The translations under genes were made by a program, and so were the position numbers. From Domibacillus sp. DTU_2020_1001157_1_SI_ALB_TIR_016 (GTDB lineage Bacteria; Bacillota; Bacilli; Bacillales; Domibacillaceae), in contig NZ_CP135439.1 of the NCBI RefSeq assembly GCF_032341995.1, positions 2,232,001 through 2,296,000 on the forward strand: a DNA stretch of 64,000 nt, read 5' to 3'. Below are positions 7,289 to 20,785 of this stretch, piece after piece (positions within the stretch are counted from its first letter, which is position 1; each line of letters begins with the position of its first letter). Below the pieces are notes generated by a model. That model was given only the letters and a program-made list of their open reading frames with translations, searched no databases and had not been told where the DNA came from.

Positions 7289-10200
7289 TCAAAACAGTGA
7301 CAGCTGGTTTTGGTCGGGCAGCGCGTCGAGACATCCCATTTTCTCCAAATATTCCATAATGGTTTTCGAAACCTTGCCGCGCTGCTGTAAATCCTCTTTG
7401 GATAAAAACTCACCGTGCTCACGGGACGCCACAATATTTTTAGCCGCATTTGTCCCAAGACCCGGCAGCGCATTAAACGGCGGAATAAGAGAATTGCCGT
7501 CAATGACAAATTCGTCTGCGCTTGAACGGTATAAATCCACTTTTTTGAACGTAAAGCCTCGCTCTACCATCTCAAGTGCCAGCTCAAGAACTGTCATCAA
7601 GTTTTTCTCTTTCGGTGATGCATCCAGCCCTTTTGCGTTAATTTCCTGAAGCAGGGCTTTGATCGCAGACGAGCCCTTTGACATCACATCGATATCAAAA
7701 TCTTCCGCCCGGACCGTAAAATAAGCAGCATAGTAAAGAAGCGGCAAATGTACTTTAAAGTACGCGATCCGCACAGCCATTAAAACGTAAGCGGCGGCGT
7801 GCGCTTTCGGAAACATGTATTTGATTTTTTTACATGAATCAATATACCATTCCGGCACTTCATTTTTGCGCATTTCTTCTTCCATTTCTTCTGTCAGCCC
7901 TTTTCCTTTACGGACAGATTCCATGATTTTAAAAGCAAAAGCCGGTTCAAGCCCTTGATAAATCAAATAGACCATAATGTCATCCCGGCAGCCGATTACG
8001 TCAGACAGCTGGCAGATGCCTTTTTGAATCAGCTCCTGCGCATTTCCGAGCCATACATCCGTTCCGTGAGACAAACCGGAAATTTGAACGAGCTCTGAGA
8101 ATGTAGTTGGTTTTGTTTCTTCAAGCATCTGGCGGACGAACCGCGTACCAAATTCCGGAATACCAAGTGTACCGGTTTTACACATAATTTGCTCTTCCGT
8201 TACACCGAGGGATTCAGTGCCGCTGAAAATCTTCATTACTTCAGGATCATCGGTCGGAATCGTTTTTGGATCTATGCCTGATAAATCCTGAAGCATCCGG
8301 ATTACCGTTGGATCGTCGTGACCGAGAATATCGAGCTTAAGCAGGTTATCGTGAATGGAATGGAAATCAAAATGGGTCGTTTTCCACTCCGATTTATCAG
8401 AGTCAGCCGGATACTGAATCGGTGAAAAATCGTATATATCCATGTAATCCGGCACAACGATGATACCGCCTGGATGCTGTCCGGTTGTTCGCTTAACGCC
8501 CGTACATCCGGATACAAGACGGTCTACTTCGGCACTCCGGTATTGCTTCGTATATTCTTCAGCATACTTTTTCACATAGCCGTAGGCGGTTTTTTCCGCT
8601 ACCGTACCAATGGTGCCGGCCCTGAATACATAATCCTCACCAAACAGCTCTTTCGTGTAATTATGCGCACGCGGCTGATACTCACCGGAAAAGTTTAAAT
8701 CGATATCCGGCACTTTGTCCCCTTTAAACCCAAGGAATGTTTCAAACGGAATATCATGTCCGTCTTTTTTGTAGGGGATCCTGCAGTTTGGACAATCTTT
8801 ATCCGGCAGGTCAAATCCGGAGCCGACCGACCCATCATCAAAGAACTCGGATTTTTTGCACGATGAGCATACATAGTGCGGAGGCAGCGGATTTACTTCT
8901 GTTATTTCGGTCATTGTGGCAACAAATGACGAACCGACCGATCCGCGTGAGCCAACCAGGTAACCGTCATCAAGCGACTTTTTCACCAGCTTATGCGAAA
9001 TTAGATAAATAACCGCGAATCCATGGCCGATGATACTTTTTAATTCTTTTTCAAGCCGCGCTTCTACAATTTCTGGCAGGTTATCCCCATAAATCTTCCG
9101 TGCCATACCATAACTCATTTCCCGCATTTCTTCGTCAGCGCCTTCAATTTTCGGCGTATACAGATCGTCCTTAATCGGTTTGACTTCTTCGATCATATCA
9201 GCGATCTTATTCGTGTTGGCCACAACGATCTCATGCGCTTTTTCTTTCCCCAAAAATGAAAAAGCGTCAAGCATATCATCCGTTGTCCGGAAGTGAACGT
9301 CCGGCAGTGTCTGGCGATTTAATGGATTGGCTCCGCCCATAGATGAAATTAAAATGTGGCGGTACACTTTGTCTTCTTCATTTAAATAATGAACATTGCC
9401 GGTTGCGGCAACTAGTTTGTTTTGTTCTTCTCCAATGGTGACGATGTTTCGAATAATATCTTCAAGCCCTGCTTCATCACGTACAAGCTCCATTTCAATC
9501 AGCGGCGCATTTACGGCTTTCGGCTGCACTTCTAAATAATCATAAAACTCAGCAGCCTGTCGTGCTTCGTCCATCCCTTTTTGCATCATCGCTTCAAATA
9601 CTTCCCCTTTGTTGCAGCCGGAGCCAATCAGCAAGCCGCCGCGGTGTTTTTGCAAAACAGAACGCGGGATTCGCGGCACACGGTAAAAGTAATTGATATG
9701 CGAGAGGGACACAAGCTTAAATAAATTTTTCAGCCCTTCTGCATTTTGGGCAAGAATCGTACAGTGGTAAGGGCGTGCACGTTTATAGGCCCCGCCTTCC
9801 CCCATAAAGTTATTGAACTCATTATGTTTCTTAATCCCTTTTTCATCTGCATCTTTTAACAATTTAAGCAGGATGTATCCCGTCGCTTCCGCATCGTAAA
9901 TCGCGCGGTGATGCTGAGTTAATTCTACATCGAATTTTTTCGCCAGTGTGTTCAGCCGGTGATTTTTCATATCCGGGTACAGTAAACGTGCCAGCTCCAG
10001 TGTATCAATCACTGGATTTGAGGTCCGGCCTATAGCATACTTTTTGTAGCCTGTTTGAATAAAGCCCATATCAAACGACGCATTATGCGCAACCAAGATG
10101 GCATCCCCGGTCCACTCTTTGAAATCACGGAGCACTTCGTCTACCTCAGGTGCATCTTGTACCATGTCATCGGTAATCCCGGTCAGTTCAATGGTTGTTG

Positions 10201-11599
10201 CAGACAGCGGATGATGCGGGTTGGCAAATCGTTCAAACCGGTCAATAATTTCACCGTCTTTTATTTTGACTGCTGCCAGTTCAATAATCGTATCGTATAC
10301 TGCTGAAAGACCCGTCGTTTCAACGTCAAAAACCACATACGTGTCTGTAGCAAGCTCCCGGTCGGCATCTTCATATGCGATCGGCACACCGTCATTAACG
10401 AGATTGGCTTCCATCCCATATAAAATTTTTACGCCATGTTTTTTTCCGGCACTGTATGCTTCCGGGAACGACTGAGCCACTGCATGATCGGTAATAGCGA
10501 TAGCCGGATGCCCCCATTTTTTTGCCTGCCCGACTAATGTGCTGATGGAAGTTATGGCATCCATCTGGCTCATCGGTGAATGAAGATGAAGTTCCACCCG
10601 TTTTTCCTCTGCTGTATCTTCCCGCATCGGGGAACGAATTTCATTTACATCATTGGCGATCATCACGAGGTCACGGACAAAGGTGTCATTTTGAACAGAC
10701 CCCCGCACACGTACCCACATGCCTTTTTTAATACGGTTAAACATCGCAGCGTCTTCTTTATCACGCGAAAACATTTTGACCATTAAGGAGTCCGTGTAGT
10801 CGGTAATCTTAAAAGTGAGCAGCGTACGGCCGCTGCGCAGCTCTTTCGTTTCTGCGTCGAAAATATACCCTTCTGAAGCAATCCGGCGCTCTTCATCAAC
10901 AATTTCTTCAAGCTTTTTAAATTCTGCATCGGGCTTGATCATATAACCAATCGTCACAGGGCCGGATTCTTCTGGAGCCTCATCCTGCTCTTTTGCCCGG
11001 TTTTGCATATCGATGACTGCCTGGCGTGCTCGTTCCGCATCTTCTTTGCGCTTTTCTTCTAAAAACTTTTCATATTCTTCGTTTCGCTCGTTTTGGGAAA
11101 CTTGTATGTCAAATGTCAGCGGCGGAAATCCGAGACTTTCATACACTTCACACAAACGGCGTCCATATTTATTTTTGAGCGCCATGCCTTCCATTTCATT
11201 TTGGGTGCCGATCACAAGCTTGGTCCCTGATACCTCTGGTTTTTGCCCATTTAATGTCGCTAAAAGCGGAGGTGCCATGCCTTCAAGCTGGCGGACGCAA
11301 TACGGCCAGTAATCGATGATATGCTCCGGTGTGCACGTGCGATCCTGCACTTCCATTGAGAAAGTAACCGAGGCAAATGTGGCAAATGTGGCAGACAGCG
11401 AATCGGCAAACCGCATGAGAACATTACACGGAATCAGCGCTGGGGCCGCAAATACAAAATGCCACTTTTTTTCTTGTTTTAATACGGTTAATTTTTTGAT
11501 TTCGGTTCCTTCAAAGTGGCGGACCACTGCATCTTCTGTTAGCCGAAGCTGGTCCAGCAGGATTAAAAAGCGGCTCCGTCCACTTGATACTTCCTTCAT
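7289..11599 (-). CDS. polC: DNA polymerase III PolC-type, replicative alpha subunit
   Basis: 1436 residues (B. subtilis 1437). The main replicative polymerase of low-GC Gram-positives. In order: N-terminal domain, OB fold (~240-320, [15 protein letters not shown]), PHP domain starting near 335 ([12 protein letters not shown]) interrupted by the DEDD proofreading exonuclease (~420-590, [11 protein letters not shown] with acidic catalytic residues), then the polymerase core with a zinc-binding CSSCKK...CPNC loop near 910 and PDIDLNFSG catalytic aspartates. ATG at 11599 with an AAGGGGG site. Lies 59 bases after proS. Confidence 0.98.
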   Translation of the reverse strand: MKEVSSGRSRFLILLDQLRLTEDAVVRHFEGTEIKKLTVLKQEKKWHFVFAAPALIPCNVLMRFADSLSATFATFASVTFSMEVQDRTCTPEHIIDYWPYCVRQLEGMAPPLLATLNGQKPEVSGTKLVIGTQNEMEGMALKNKYGRRLCEVYESLGFPPLTFDIQVSQNERNEEYEKFLEEKRKEDAERARQAVIDMQNRAKEQDEAPEESGPVTIGYMIKPDAEFKKLEEIVDEERRIASEGYIFDAETKELRSGRTLLTFKITDYTDSLMVKMFSRDKEDAAMFNRIKKGMWVRVRGSVQNDTFVRDLVMIANDVNEIRSPMREDTAEEKRVELHLHSPMSQMDAITSISTLVGQAKKWGHPAIAITDHAVAQSFPEAYSAGKKHGVKILYGMEANLVNDGVPIAYEDADRELATDTYVVFDVETTGLSAVYDTIIELAAVKIKDGEIIDRFERFANPHHPLSATTIELTGITDDMVQDAPEVDEVLRDFKEWTGDAILVAHNASFDMGFIQTGYKKYAIGRTSNPVIDTLELARLLYPDMKNHRLNTLAKKFDVELTQHHRAIYDAEATGYILLKLLKDADEKGIKKHNEFNNFMGEGGAYKRARPYHCTILAQNAEGLKNLFKLVSLSHINYFYRVPRIPRSVLQKHRGGLLIGSGCNKGEVFEAMMQKGMDEARQAAEFYDYLEVQPKAVNAPLIEMELVRDEAGLEDIIRNIVTIGEEQNKLVAATGNVHYLNEEDKVYRHILISSMGGANPLNRQTLPDVHFRTTDDMLDAFSFLGKEKAHEIVVANTNKIADMIEEVKPIKDDLYTPKIEGADEEMREMSYGMARKIYGDNLPEIVEARLEKELKSIIGHGFAVIYLISHKLVKKSLDDGYLVGSRGSVGSSFVATMTEITEVNPLPPHYVCSSCKKSEFFDDGSVGSGFDLPDKDCPNCRIPYKKDGHDIPFETFLGFKGDKVPDIDLNFSGEYQPRAHNYTKELFGEDYVFRAGTIGTVAEKTAYGYVKKYAEEYTKQYRSAEVDRLVSGCTGVKRTTGQHPGGIIVVPDYMDIYDFSPIQYPADSDKSEWKTTHFDFHSIHDNLLKLDILGHDDPTVIRMLQDLSGIDPKTIPTDDPEVMKIFSGTESLGVTEEQIMCKTGTLGIPEFGTRFVRQMLEETKPTTFSELVQISGLSHGTDVWLGNAQELIQKGICQLSDVIGCRDDIMVYLIYQGLEPAFAFKIMESVRKGKGLTEEMEEEMRKNEVPEWYIDSCKKIKYMFPKAHAAAYVLMAVRIAYFKVHLPLLYYAAYFTVRAEDFDIDVMSKGSSAIKALLQEINAKGLDASPKEKNLMTVLELALEMVERGFTFKKVDLYRSSADEFVIDGNSLIPPFNALPGLGTNAAKNIVASREHGEFLSKEDLQQRGKVSKTIMEYLEKMGCLDALPDQNQLSLF

Positions 11600-11617
11600 T
11601 TTTATTTCCCCCTTACA

Positions 11618-11657
11618 CAGAAAAGGATGAGCGGCACGAGCCGGTCATCCTTTTTCT
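11618..11657 (-). terminator. Possible terminator between proS and polC
   Basis: Minus strand AAAAGGATGA, an inner GGC/GCC pair, TCATCCTTTT and then CTGTGT. The stem is good but the T run is short (four), so it may only reduce transcription into polC. Confidence 0.5.
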
Positions 11658-11658
11658 T

Positions 11659-13365
<1,707 letters not shown>

Positions 13366-13393
13366 TCAATCGCACCTCGACTAAAATAATAAT

Positions 13394-14653
13394 TTACTGT
13401 AAAAAGAATCTTTCAATATCATTCCATGTAACCACAATCATCAAAAGCATAAGCAGCGCAAAGCCGACAAAATGCACCATACCCTCCATGCGGCGGTCTA
13501 CCGGCTTTCCACGTATCGCTTCATACAAGAAAAACAGCAGGCGTCCGCCGTCTAAAGCTGGAAGCGGCAGGAGATTCATAATCCCGAGATTTATGCTCAG
13601 TACGCCCGCCCATTTTGCCAGGTTTAAAATGCCGGACTGAGCGACTGTATCGGTGGAAACATAAATGCCAACAGGCCCTGACAGCATATCAAGCGAAAAC
13701 TGTCCCGTTACAATCGTGCCAAGCATATTGATGATCATCTTCGTCCAAACGTACACTTCTTTGGCCCCATACGTGAACGAGCCAAGTACAGAGTGCTCAA
13801 AAGGACTATACACGCCGATACGGCCGAATGTTTCGCCTTCTGCCGTTTCTTTATCCGGCGTAACAGGTATCGTTAATTGTTCCCCATTACGATCGATCGA
13901 AAAAGTTAACTCTTTTCCTGGGTTGTCCTGAATAACCGTAACGATTTCTTTCCAGGATCCCATGTTTTCTCCATTAATAGAGATCACACGGTCTCCTTCT
14001 TTCAGGCCCGCTTCAACTGCTGCCCCATTGTTAATCACTTCACCAAGCTTTGGCTCGTCCGTTGGAATTCCCTGAATCATGGCCAGTACTACGAAAATAA
14101 TGAACGCAAGAATGAAGTTAAACAAAGGACCGGCAAAAATAGCCATAGCACGCTGCGGAAGCGTTTTTGAATTAAATTGGCGGTCATACGGCGCAATTTG
14201 CGTGCTTAACTGGTCTTCGGTCATTAAAGCTTCACGGTGTACCGGATAAGTGCGCAGTTCTTCTTCGCCTTCTTCATATCCACTGATCGTTAAGCCATGC
14301 TCAAGATCCGCTTTTTCAATTTCAATCGTGCGAGCATCTTTAAAGCGATCCCGGCCATTTACAATTAAATTAACCGCCTCGCCTTTTTCATTAAAAACAA
14401 CGCCAATTCTCTGGCCGGCTTTCAGTTCTGTCGTTTCCGGGTCTTCACCCGCCATGCGTACATAGCCTCCGAGCGGAAGCAGGCGGATCGTATAAACGGT
14501 TTCTCCTTTTTTATGCGCAAATATTTTTGGACCGAATCCGATCGCAAATTCACGGCATAGAATACCGGCCCGCTTAGCAAAGAGAAAGTGGCCTAATTCA
14601 TGGAAAAAAACAAGCGATCCAAAGATAACGATAAACGCTATAACGGTATTCAA
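13394..14653 (-). CDS. rasP: Site-2 metalloprotease RasP (RseP family)
   Basis: 419 residues. Intramembrane zinc protease; in B. subtilis it cleaves anti-sigma factors such as RsiW and clears signal-peptide remnants. The HELGH zinc motif is at residues 18-22 in the first membrane helix; a PDZ domain (~195-275) lies between membrane segments, and the second catalytic motif LPALDGGR is near 370. The start is a TTG (14653) with AAGGTGG nine bases upstream; known RasP proteins begin at the matching position. Confidence 0.95.
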   Translation of the reverse strand: MNTVIAFIVIFGSLVFFHELGHFLFAKRAGILCREFAIGFGPKIFAHKKGETVYTIRLLPLGGYVRMAGEDPETTELKAGQRIGVVFNEKGEAVNLIVNGRDRFKDARTIEIEKADLEHGLTISGYEEGEEELRTYPVHREALMTEDQLSTQIAPYDRQFNSKTLPQRAMAIFAGPLFNFILAFIIFVVLAMIQGIPTDEPKLGEVINNGAAVEAGLKEGDRVISINGENMGSWKEIVTVIQDNPGKELTFSIDRNGEQLTIPVTPDKETAEGETFGRIGVYSPFEHSVLGSFTYGAKEVYVWTKMIINMLGTIVTGQFSLDMLSGPVGIYVSTDTVAQSGILNLAKWAGVLSINLGIMNLLPLPALDGGRLLFFLYEAIRGKPVDRRMEGMVHFVGFALLMLLMIVVTWNDIERFFLQ

Positions 14654-14673
14654 ACGTTTCTAACCACCTTTTT

Positions 14674-15828
14674 TTATGATAAAAGTGAGCGTACTGCCGC
14701 CCTGGCTTCAGCATCTGCCTCCAGCACTGCCCCAAGTTCTGGTGATTGAACAGGTGTATGTCCCTCCATCGTCCGCTCCACCATTTCATCAATTTGCAAA
14801 AATGATATTTTCCGATCGAGAAAAGCAGCGACTGCTTCTTCATTTGCCGCATTCATCACGGCAGGCATCGTTCCGCCTGTGCGTCCCGCTGTGTACGCAA
14901 GATGAAGCATACGGTATCGGTCAAAATCCATCTCTTGAAAATGAAGACGGCCAATCTCGGCTAAATTCAGCTGAGCCGTACCAGGAAGAGGCAGCCGGTC
15001 CGGCCAAGTGAGTGCATACTGGATTGGCACACGCATATCAGGTGAACCAAGCTGTGCCATCACCGACCGGTCATGAAACTCAACCATCGAGTGGATGATG
15101 CTTTCACGATGCAAAATAACATCAATTTGTTCATAAGGCAGGCCAAACAGCCAGTGCGCTTCAATTACTTCAAGCCCCTTATTCATCATTGTAGCAGAAT
15201 CGACTGTTATTTTCGCGCCCATAGACCAGTTTGGATGATTTAATGTTTCTTCTACGGTTACTTTTTCGAGCTCATCCCTTTTTCTATCACGGAAGCTTCC
15301 GCCTGAAGCTGTTAAAATGAGCCGGCTGATATTTTTTTCCTGTTCACCCTGCAGGCTTTGAAAAATGGCTGAATGCTCACTGTCAACTGGAAGTAAATGA
15401 ACGCCCGCCTGCTTTGCGGCCTCTGTTACAATATGTCCAGCTGTAACAAGCGTTTCTTTATTAGCAATGGCGATGTTTTTTTTTGCCTTTATCGCTTTAA
15501 GCGTCGGCTCCAGGCCGACACTGCCAATCACCGCGTTTACAAGTGTGTCTGCTTCCGGAATCACTGCCGCTGCTTCAAGCCCTTCCTTTCCATACAATAC
15601 GCGTATGGACGGAAACTTCGTCTGCAGGCGTTCCGCTGTATTTTTTTCAATAACGGAGACGAGCGCTGGCTCAAATTCTCGAATGATGTTTTCAGCAGCT
15701 TCCTCGTTTTTCCCTGCAGAAAAAGCCGCTAGCCGGAAAGAATTTGGATGCTTTCGTATAATATCAAGAGTCTGCACACCAATGGATCCGGTTGCCCCTA
15801 ATAAACTTATCGTTTTCACTACATTCAT
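14674..15828 (-). CDS. dxr: 1-deoxy-D-xylulose 5-phosphate reductoisomerase
   Basis: 384 residues. First committed step of the MEP isoprenoid pathway: DXP to MEP with NADPH. NADPH-binding GATGSIG is at residues 11-17; active-site segments include [34 protein letters not shown] and the metal/substrate region [20 protein letters not shown]. Start ATG at 15828, four bases after cdsA. With uppS and cdsA it forms an envelope-lipid group. Confidence 0.97.
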   Translation of the reverse strand: MNVVKTISLLGATGSIGVQTLDIIRKHPNSFRLAAFSAGKNEEAAENIIREFEPALVSVIEKNTAERLQTKFPSIRVLYGKEGLEAAAVIPEADTLVNAVIGSVGLEPTLKAIKAKKNIAIANKETLVTAGHIVTEAAKQAGVHLLPVDSEHSAIFQSLQGEQEKNISRLILTASGGSFRDRKRDELEKVTVEETLNHPNWSMGAKITVDSATMMNKGLEVIEAHWLFGLPYEQIDVILHRESIIHSMVEFHDRSVMAQLGSPDMRVPIQYALTWPDRLPLPGTAQLNLAEIGRLHFQEMDFDRYRMLHLAYTAGRTGGTMPAVMNAANEEAVAAFLDRKISFLQIDEMVERTMEGHTPVQSPELGAVLEADAEARAAVRSLLS

Positions 15829-15832
15829 CTCC

Positions 15833-16624
15833 CTACAATAGTTGAAGCATGTGCAACAGCGGAAACACGAACAGCCAGCTGTCTGTGCGGTCTAAAATCC
15901 CACCATGGCCTGGCAGCAGATTACCTGAATCTTTTACACCATAATGCCGCTTCAGAGCGGATTCTGCCAAATCGCCTACCTGGCCTGCTACAGACAGAAT
16001 CGCTGCCGATACGAGTACCCACAGAGCCGGCGCCTGGAAATCAAGAAACAGCAGAAAAACTGCCGCAACGACTACGGCAGAGCCAATTCCCCCGTAAAAG
16101 CCGGCCACTGTTTTGTTCGGGCTGATATCCGGCCAAAGCTTGCGTTTTCCAAATGAGCGGCCAATAAAATATGCGCCCGAGTCAGATGCCCACGTAATAA
16201 ACAGGGCAAAAAAGACATACAAAACGCCGCCGGCTTCTCTCGTTTCGATAAAATAATAGAAACCAAAGCCGATATAAAGTGTCAGCAATATACAATAAGC
16301 AGCATCTTCAAACGTAAATTGGTTTTTCGTCATGACCGTTACAACAAGAAACAGCAAAACGAATAAGCCAAGATATTCAAACTTCTCCATACCCAGGAAT
16401 TGCCAGTCCGTCCTGTCGCTCTGCGGAATCAGCATAATAAAGACGAGCAAAATCGACAACAGGCCTGGTATGGAGAAAATCGAAATCTGTTTCATTTTTA
16501 ATGCTTCTATTACAGCCACCGCACTCATTACGTAAACAAGAATAAGAAAGGGCAGCCCCCCAATCAGTACGATTGGCAAAAATGCTGCTGCCGCTATCAT
16601 TCCTGTTATCATTCGTTGTTTCAT
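15833..16624 (-). CDS. cdsA: Phosphatidate cytidylyltransferase
   Basis: 263 residues, a polytopic membrane enzyme making CDP-diacylglycerol from phosphatidic acid and CTP. Many hydrophobic segments run along its length. The family signature is seen near the C-terminus ([20 protein letters not shown], followed by ILDRTDS). ATG at 16624, 24 bases after uppS. Confidence 0.96.
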   Translation of the reverse strand: MKQRMITGMIAAAAFLPIVLIGGLPFLILVYVMSAVAVIEALKMKQISIFSIPGLLSILLVFIMLIPQSDRTDWQFLGMEKFEYLGLFVLLFLVVTVMTKNQFTFEDAAYCILLTLYIGFGFYYFIETREAGGVLYVFFALFITWASDSGAYFIGRSFGKRKLWPDISPNKTVAGFYGGIGSAVVVAAVFLLFLDFQAPALWVLVSAAILSVAGQVGDLAESALKRHYGVKDSGNLLPGHGGILDRTDSWLFVFPLLHMLQLL

Positions 16625-16648
16625 GATTGTTAATCCCCCATCATTCCA

Positions 16649-17410
16649 TTACGACAACCCGCCAAACCGCCTTGATCTTTTTTGATATGAAGCTACTGCC
16701 TCAAGTAGATGTTTTTCTGAAAAATCAGGCCATAAAACGTCCGTAAAGAAAAATTCCGTATAAGCCAGCTGCCATAACATAAAGTTGCTTAGTCGATGCT
16801 CTCCGCTTGTTCGAATGAGGAGGTCGGGCTCTGGCAAATGGCTGGTCATTAAATAGCGGGAAACAGTAGCATCTGTTATATCCTGCTCTGATAATGTTCC
16901 CGACTGAACATCTGTTATCATAGAACGCATAGCTTGAACAAGCTCTGTTCGACTGCCATAATTCAATGCAAAATTAAGAATAAGTCCATTGTTTTCGGCT
17001 GTTTGGTTTTTTGCATTTTGCACAGCATTTCTTGTGTGTGCAGGAAGCTGCTCGATATCACCTATCATTTCTACACGTACGTTTTCTTCCATTAGTTCAG
17101 GCAAAAATGTAGAGAGAAACTCCTGTGGAAGCTTCATTAAAAAATCAACTTCAAGCTTAGGCCGCTTCCAGTTTTCTGTCGAGAACGCATAAAGCGTCAG
17201 CACTTTAACACCAAGCTTATTTGCAGCCCTTGTGATTTCCCGAACCGTTTTCATTCCCTCATTATGACCGGCAATACGGGGCAGCGCTCTTTTTTTTGCC
17301 CAGCGGCCGTTCCCATCCATAATAATGGCAATATGCGCAGGAATCCCTTCTTCGGAAATCACAGGCTCTCCTGCGTTTTTTGATTGCCAAAACCACTGTT
17401 TATGTGCCAT
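16649..17410 (-). CDS. uppS: Undecaprenyl diphosphate synthase (isoprenyl transferase)
   Basis: 253 residues. Adds isopentenyl units in cis to make the C55 carrier lipid for peptidoglycan and teichoic acid. The signature IIMDGNGRWAKKR holds the catalytic Asp32; the second conserved region is LLIRTSGEHRLSNFMLWQ. ATG at 17410. A terminator separates it from frr, and a weak extended -10 promoter lies between. Confidence 0.97.
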   Translation of the reverse strand: MAHKQWFWQSKNAGEPVISEEGIPAHIAIIMDGNGRWAKKRALPRIAGHNEGMKTVREITRAANKLGVKVLTLYAFSTENWKRPKLEVDFLMKLPQEFLSTFLPELMEENVRVEMIGDIEQLPAHTRNAVQNAKNQTAENNGLILNFALNYGSRTELVQAMRSMITDVQSGTLSEQDITDATVSRYLMTSHLPEPDLLIRTSGEHRLSNFMLWQLAYTEFFFTDVLWPDFSEKHLLEAVASYQKRSRRFGGLS

Positions 17411-17441
17411 ACAAAATCCCCCATATCGCTTCTTCCAACCT

Positions 17442-17450
17442 ATTTTACCA
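17442..17450 (-). promoter_or_regulatory. Weak candidate promoter of uppS (extended -10)
   Basis: Minus strand TGG followed by TAAAAT (17442-17447) downstream of the frr terminator. The -35 region is poor (TTACTA at an 18-base spacing). Position after a terminator makes a promoter here plausible. Confidence 0.35.
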
Positions 17451-17485
17451 TAGATGCTGTTTTCGTAGTAATTGGAGCGATAAAA

Positions 17486-17526
17486 TCCAAAAAAAGAAAC
17501 CCTCCTGCCAGCAAGAGGGTTTTTTC
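17486..17526 (-). terminator. Terminator after frr
   Basis: Minus strand AACCCTC, an inner TGC/GCA pairing, GAGGGTT, then TC and a run of seven T. It begins right after the frr stop codon. Confidence 0.85.
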
Positions 17527-17527
17527 T

Positions 17528-18085
17528 TTACACTTCCATGATCTCTTGTTCTTTTTCCTTGGCAATTTCATCCACTTTGCGGATATAATTGTCCGTTTGT
17601 TTTTGAACATCTTCTGTGTAGCCGCGAAGGTCATCCTCAGTTAGATCACCATTTTTTTCGCCCTTTTTCAAATCATCGTTCGTGTCACGACGAATGTTGC
17701 GAATCGCTACTTTTGCCTCTTCCGCTTCTTTTTTAACAAGCTTGGCCAATTCTTTGCGGCGCTCTTCTGTTAAAGCAGGAAAGTTCAATCGAATCACAGA
17801 ACCATCATTCGATGGTGTCAAACCAAGGTCTGACTTTAAAATTGCTTTTTCAATATCACCCATAGATGATTTATCATATGGTGTAATGACTAACAGGCGG
17901 GCTTCTGGAATGTTAATAGAAGCAAGCTGGTTAATTGGTGTTGGCGCGCCGTAATAATCAATTGTAATACGGTCAAGCACGTTCGCGCTTGCGCGTCCAG
18001 CACGAATGGAAGCAAGCTCGCGATTAAATGCGGAGATCGCTTTATCCATTCTTTCTTTTGATTGATTCATTACTTCTTGAGACAC
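17528..18085 (-). CDS. frr: Ribosome recycling factor
   Basis: 185 residues, identical in length to the B. subtilis protein. Splits the post-termination ribosome together with EF-G. Seen: the three-helix-bundle N-terminus with [19 protein letters not shown], the [18 protein letters not shown] linker region, and [19 protein letters not shown]. Starts with GTG at 18085 behind an AGGGGG site, two bases after the pyrH stop, so the two are likely coupled. Confidence 0.97.
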   Translation of the reverse strand: MSQEVMNQSKERMDKAISAFNRELASIRAGRASANVLDRITIDYYGAPTPINQLASINIPEARLLVITPYDKSSMGDIEKAILKSDLGLTPSNDGSVIRLNFPALTEERRKELAKLVKKEAEEAKVAIRNIRRDTNDDLKKGEKNGDLTEDDLRGYTEDVQKQTDNYIRKVDEIAKEKEQEIMEV

Positions 18086-18087
18086 GT

Positions 18088-18810
18088 TTATTTCCCCCTC
18101 ACGATTGTTCCGATATTATCACCAAGTACAACACGTTTGATGTTCCCTTTTTCCGTAACCGAGAAAACAACAAGCGGAATATCATTGTCCATGCATAGGG
18201 AAGAAGCAGTGGAATCCATAACCGCAAGTCCTTCCTTAATCACATCCAGGTAAGACAACTCTGAGTATTTAACCGCATCTTTGTCTACTTTTGGATCGGC
18301 GCTGTACACGCCATCCACGTTGTTTTTCGCCATTAAAATAACTTCCGCTTCAATTTCAGCAGCACGCAGTGCAGCAGTTGTATCGGTTGAGAAGTAAGGA
18401 TTTCCAGTACCCGCAGCAAAAATAACAACACGGCCTTTTTCCAAATGACGAATCGCACGACGGCGAATGTACGGCTCAGCAATCTGGCGCATTTCAATGG
18501 ATGTCTGTACGCGTGTTTCAATTCCGAGCTGTTCTAGGCTGTCCTGCAGCGCCATTGAATTCATCACGGTTGCAAGCATCCCCATATAATCCGCTGTTGC
18601 GCGGTCCATACCCATTTCGCTGCCAATCTTGCCGCGCCAAATGTTACCGCCGCCTACCACAACTGCCACTTCCACATCCAATTCGCTTACTTCTTTTACC
18701 TGTTCTGCAACAGATTGAATAACAGCAGGGTTAATACCAAATCCTGCTTCACCTGCTAATGCTTCACCACTTAATTTTAATACAACACGTTTATACTTTG
18801 GCTGGCTCAT
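18088..18810 (-). CDS. pyrH: UMP kinase
   Basis: 240 residues of the amino-acid-kinase family. Phosphorylates UMP to UDP for pyrimidine nucleotide synthesis. Seen: [46 protein letters not shown] and [20 protein letters not shown]. The ATG at 18810 (MSQPKYKR) has GGAGGT five bases upstream and matches known starts better than the ATG at 18822. Confidence 0.97.
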   Translation of the reverse strand: MSQPKYKRVVLKLSGEALAGEAGFGINPAVIQSVAEQVKEVSELDVEVAVVVGGGNIWRGKIGSEMGMDRATADYMGMLATVMNSMALQDSLEQLGIETRVQTSIEMRQIAEPYIRRRAIRHLEKGRVVIFAAGTGNPYFSTDTTAALRAAEIEAEVILMAKNNVDGVYSADPKVDKDAVKYSELSYLDVIKEGLAVMDSTASSLCMDNDIPLVVFSVTEKGNIKRVVLGDNIGTIVRGK

Positions 18811-18901
18811 GTAGACCTCCATCTGTAATGTACATGAAATCCCTCACCAAGAGCGGCAAGGGATTCCATTTATTCCTTTCCGACCGGCGGATGCGGAATC
18901 A

Positions 18902-19783
18902 TTATTTTTTAACTTGGCTCATAACTTCTTCTGCAAAGTTATCTTGACGCTTTTCTAAGCCTTCGCCCACTTCGTAACGAACGAACTCAGTTAAAGTTGC
19001 TCCTTTAGACTCAAGGAACTGGCGTACTTTTTGATCTGGATCTTTAACAAAGCTTTGATCCAAAATGCAGATTTCTTCAAAGAATTTGCCAAGACGGCCT
19101 TCAACCATTTTTGCAACAATGTTTTCTGGTTTGCCTTCGTTAAGCGCTTGTTCTGTTAATACTTTACGCTCACGATCTACTTCTTCTTCAGAAACTTGGT
19201 CGCGTGAAACATATTTTGGATTTAATGCAGCTGCATGCATCGCTACATCTTTGGCTGCTGAAGCATCTGTAGTGCCTTCAACAATAGCTAATACGCCGAT
19301 ACGGCCGCCCATGTGCAGGTACTCACCAAATGCAGCGTTTTCGCCTTTTGTACGGATTTCAAAGCGGCGAAGTGTAAGTTTTTCACCGATTTTCGAGATT
19401 GCTTCGCTGATGTACGTATCAACTGTTTTACCGTTTTCCATTGTTTGTGCAAGAGCTTCTTCAACAGAAGCTGGCTTGTTCGCTAATAGGTGAGCGGCGA
19501 TTTCTTTTACAAGCACTTGGAAGTTTTCGTTTTTCGCAACGAAATCTGTTTCTGCATTTACTTCCAAGAGAACAGCTGTGTCGCCTTCACTTGTAATAAA
19601 TGTTGTACCTTCAGCTGCAATACGGTCTGATTTTTTCGCTGCTTTTGCAATTCCCTTTTCACGAAGGAAATCGATTGCTTGATCTAAATCACCGTTTGTT
19701 TCAACAAGTGCTTTTTTGCAGTCCATCATGCCTGCGCCTGTTTTTTCACGAAGTTCTTTTACCATTTGTGCAGTAATAGCCAT
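18902..19783 (-). CDS. tsf: Elongation factor Ts
   Basis: 293 residues. Nucleotide exchange factor for EF-Tu. The N-terminal UBA-like domain carries [19 protein letters not shown]; the core has the [20 protein letters not shown] segment. ATG at 19783 with AAAGGAGG. Follows rpsB, from which it is separated by a strong hairpin; no promoter is visible in the short gap, so read-through is likely. Confidence 0.97.
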   Translation of the reverse strand: MAITAQMVKELREKTGAGMMDCKKALVETNGDLDQAIDFLREKGIAKAAKKSDRIAAEGTTFITSEGDTAVLLEVNAETDFVAKNENFQVLVKEIAAHLLANKPASVEEALAQTMENGKTVDTYISEAISKIGEKLTLRRFEIRTKGENAAFGEYLHMGGRIGVLAIVEGTTDASAAKDVAMHAAALNPKYVSRDQVSEEEVDRERKVLTEQALNEGKPENIVAKMVEGRLGKFFEEICILDQSFVKDPDQKVRQFLESKGATLTEFVRYEVGEGLEKRQDNFAEEVMSQVKK

Positions 19784-19840
19784 TTTGGTTCCTCCTTTAA
19801 ATATGTAGAACCGCTATGCGGTTTTATTGTTTCTTTCTTT

Positions 19841-19882
19841 AAAAAAAGGTGATAAGGGTATCCCTCTTATCACCTTTATCTG
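19841..19882 (-). terminator. Terminator between rpsB and tsf
   Basis: Minus strand AAAGGTGATAAG...CTTATCACCTTT with one bulged base and a short loop, then seven T. It starts at the end of rpsB. Partial termination here would give more S2 than EF-Ts transcript. Confidence 0.85.
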
Positions 19883-19887
19883 TTTCA

Positions 19888-20640
19888 TTACTCAGCTGCT
19901 GCTTCTGCTGTTTCAGCTTCTTGCACTTCTTCTTGAACTTCTTCTTCAGCGATTTCTTCGCCTTGTTTCGCTTCAAGAACAGCGTCAGCCATTTTACCTG
20001 TTAGAAGTTTAACCGCACGGATCGCATCATCGTTCGCTGGGATTACATAATCGATTTCATCCGGATCGCAGTTTGTATCAACGATACCTACGATAGGAAT
20101 GTTCAATTTACGTGCTTCCGCAACAGCGATACGCTCTTTGCGTGGATCGATAATGAATAGGGCATCAGGAAGACCTTTCATATCACGAATACCGCCAAGG
20201 AATTTAACAAGACGCTCATGCTCTTTTTTAAGCTGAACAACTTCTTTCTTTGGAAGTACTTCGAATGTACCGTCTTCTTGCATTTTTTCAATGTTTTTCA
20301 AACGTTGTACACGTTTTTGGATTGTTGAGAAGTTAGTAAGTGTACCACCCAACCAGCGTTGGTTTACATAGTACATACCTGAACGTTCTGCTTCTTCTTT
20401 CACAGAATCTTGGGCTTGTTTTTTTGTACCAACAAACAAGATTTTACCGCCGTCACCGGCAACTTCTCTTACAAATTTGTACGCTTCTTCCACTTTGCGA
20501 ACGGTTTTTTGAAGATCGATGATGTAGATCCCGTTACGCTCTTGGAAAATGTACTTTTTCATTTTTGGGTTCCAACGGCGAGTTTGGTGACCGAAGTGAA
20601 CGCCTGCTTCAAGCAATTGCTTCATAGAAATTACTGACAT
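19888..20640 (-). CDS. rpsB: 30S ribosomal protein S2
   Basis: 250 residues. Late-binding 30S protein. Seen: [39 protein letters not shown], and the [20 protein letters not shown] segment, then an acidic Glu/Ala tail typical of Bacillus S2. The frame is open to 20748, but the ATG at 20640 ([10 protein letters not shown]) has an AGGAGG site and matches the family start. It has its own promoter within the end of swrB and a leader of about 110 bases. Confidence 0.97.
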   Translation of the reverse strand: MSVISMKQLLEAGVHFGHQTRRWNPKMKKYIFQERNGIYIIDLQKTVRKVEEAYKFVREVAGDGGKILFVGTKKQAQDSVKEEAERSGMYYVNQRWLGGTLTNFSTIQKRVQRLKNIEKMQEDGTFEVLPKKEVVQLKKEHERLVKFLGGIRDMKGLPDALFIIDPRKERIAVAEARKLNIPIVGIVDTNCDPDEIDYVIPANDDAIRAVKLLTGKMADAVLEAKQGEEIAEEEVQEEVQEAETAEAAAE

Positions 20641-20697
20641 GTTTTGTTTCCTCCTGTTTGGTTTGATTTCCTCCGTCTTTCTCACACTCACACAGCT

Positions 20698-20713
20698 TCC
20701 GTCTGAGACGGCA
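20698..20713 (-). other. Small inverted repeat in the rpsB leader
   Basis: CCGTCT, one base, AGACGG: a perfect short inverted repeat in the transcribed leader between the rpsB promoter and start codon. It could be part of a folded leader for autoregulation by S2, but there is no T tract and no recognised structure. Speculative. Confidence 0.3.
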
Positions 20714-20756
20714 CCGGCTGATGAATCAAAAGACGTGTGTATTAACACCGTTAGTT

Positions 20757-20785
20757 ACTATAACACATTCGATATAGGGCTGCAA
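20757..20785 (-). promoter_or_regulatory. Predicted sigma-A promoter of rpsB
   Basis: Minus strand TTGCAG (20780-20785), a 17-base spacer, and TATAGT (20757-20762). The -35 box abuts the swrB stop codon (20786). Predicted transcript start is near 20750. Confidence 0.65.

Noticed and set aside
18835..18867. Hairpin between tsf and pyrH (AATCCCT / AGGGATT)
   Set aside because: Stem of only seven pairs, loop of about 14 bases and no T tract on the minus strand; not convincing as a terminator.
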